NCBI GenBank assembly: GCA_041653595.1
Contig: JBAZFB010000040.1
Location: 1-5,286, forward strand
Length of the DNA: 5,286 bases
DNA from: Candidatus Omnitrophota bacterium
GTDB taxonomy: Bacteria > Omnitrophota > Gorgyraeia > Pluralincolimonadales > Pluralincolimonadaceae
Reading direction: 5' to 3'
Position 1 is the first letter of the stretch, and each line of letters starts with the position of its first letter. Below are positions 5,124 through 5,286 of this stretch, one piece after another. The translations under genes were made by a program, and so were the position numbers. Below the pieces are notes generated by a model, which ran no database searches, was not told where the DNA came from, and was given only the letters and a program-made list of their open reading frames with translations.

Positions 5124-5152
5124 ATTTTATTACTTCGCGGGCGGAAACTCAA
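5124..5152 (-). promoter_or_regulatory. Candidate sigma70 promoter giving a leaderless queH transcript
   Basis: Minus-strand TTGAGT (5147-5152, four of six) and TAAAAT (5124-5129, five of six) are separated by 17 nt. The -10 box ends 6 nt before the GTG start codon, so the predicted first transcribed base coincides with the start codon. This fits the absence of any ribosome site upstream of queH. Confidence 0.5.
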
Positions 5153-5179
5153 CCGTTTTGTTTGTCGAGGCCTGACGTC

Positions 5180-5217
5180 GAGCCTAAGGCGCGGGTTTAC
5201 CCGTCGCCTTCAGGCTC
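5180..5217. repeat. Long inverted repeat (hairpin) spanning the stop codon of the upstream gene
   Basis: Sixteen base pairs in three stacked segments: 5180-5185 with 5212-5217, 5186-5191 with 5205-5210, and 5192-5195 with 5200-5203. The loop is TTTA, and there are single bulges at 5204 and 5211. The TAG stop codon (5184-5186) of the partial upstream gene lies in one arm, so the last ten or so codons of that gene form the stem. On neither strand does a T run follow directly, so it is not a standard intrinsic terminator. It could be an mRNA 3'-end stabiliser, a rho-type end, or a copy of a dispersed palindromic repeat. Confidence 0.7.
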
Positions 5218-5286
5218 TCGTTGGGCTTGCGATTCTCAAAGGAAATAACCTTCACGCGAAGTTCTTCATTAGGAGACTGATAGAAG
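5184..5286 (-). CDS. C-terminal end of an unidentified protein (partial)
   Basis: A short open stretch entering from the right edge encodes 33 complete residues and ends in TAG. It reads FYQSPNEELRVKVISF, then ENRKPNESLKATGKPAP. It looks like real coding sequence: a strand-like segment (ELRVKVISF) and then a hydrophilic, Lys/Pro-rich tail, on the same strand as all other genes here. I do not recognise the family from so short a tail. The last ten or so codons coincide with the 5180-5217 hairpin, so the tail's composition may be set by that repeat. It ends 66 nt before the queH start codon, with a candidate queH promoter between. Confidence 0.55.
   Translation of the reverse strand, partial: FYQSPNEELRVKVISFENRKPNESLKATGKPAP

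Noticed and set aside
1..5286. CRISPR arrays, tRNA or rRNA genes, insertion-sequence ends, phage genes.
   Set aside because: I saw no regularly spaced repeats, cloverleaf sequence, rRNA core, transposase or terminal inverted repeats with target duplications anywhere in the window.

Overview
All convincing genes lie on the minus strand, so the window reads from right to left as transcribed. Short intergenic gaps, Shine-Dalgarno leaders, sigma70-like promoters and an intrinsic terminator show that it is bacterial. Several things suggest an uncultured, Gram-negative-type lineage with an extracellular or envelope polysaccharide lifestyle: the secreted glycoside hydrolase, the small secreted carbohydrate-binding-like proteins, a TIGR04073-family exosortase-associated protein and a small zinc-ribbon/two-helix membrane protein. 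The combination recalls Candidatus Omnitrophota or a relative in the wider Planctomycetes-Verrucomicrobia-Chlamydiae neighbourhood. This is an impression from family recall, not a placement.

Right part (about 5286 to 4009). The C-terminal end of an unidentified gene stops at 5184 inside a long hairpin. A compact operon follows: queH (epoxyqueuosine reductase, tRNA modification), a zinc-ribbon membrane protein, and a stand-alone NifU-like Fe-S scaffold domain. The first two are 1 nt apart and the next two 16 nt apart. queH begins with GTG, has no Shine-Dalgarno sequence, and sits directly under a promoter-like element, so its mRNA may be leaderless.

Middle (about 4008 to 3529). A monocistronic unit has a near-consensus promoter (TTGACA, 17 nt, TATACT), a short leader with a strong ribosome site, a small secreted TIGR04073-family protein, and a clear rho-independent terminator.

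Left part (about 3500 to 1). A secreted-carbohydrate locus opens with a promoter and a leader of roughly 80 nt. It continues with a secreted glycoside hydrolase of the GH2 TIM-barrel type, split by an apparent single-base deletion near 2827. A 209-residue secreted beta-sandwich protein follows 19 nt later. Its close paralogue (194 residues) has its own promoter and a leader hairpin, and the first codons of another secreted-type gene lie at the left edge. The layout suggests one enzyme accompanied by a small family of exported glycan-binding proteins. The substrate cannot be told from sequence. The most interesting points are the tandem paralogues with long identical DNA blocks, the Ca-binding-like insert in the hydrolase, the frameshift, and the two hairpins at gene borders.
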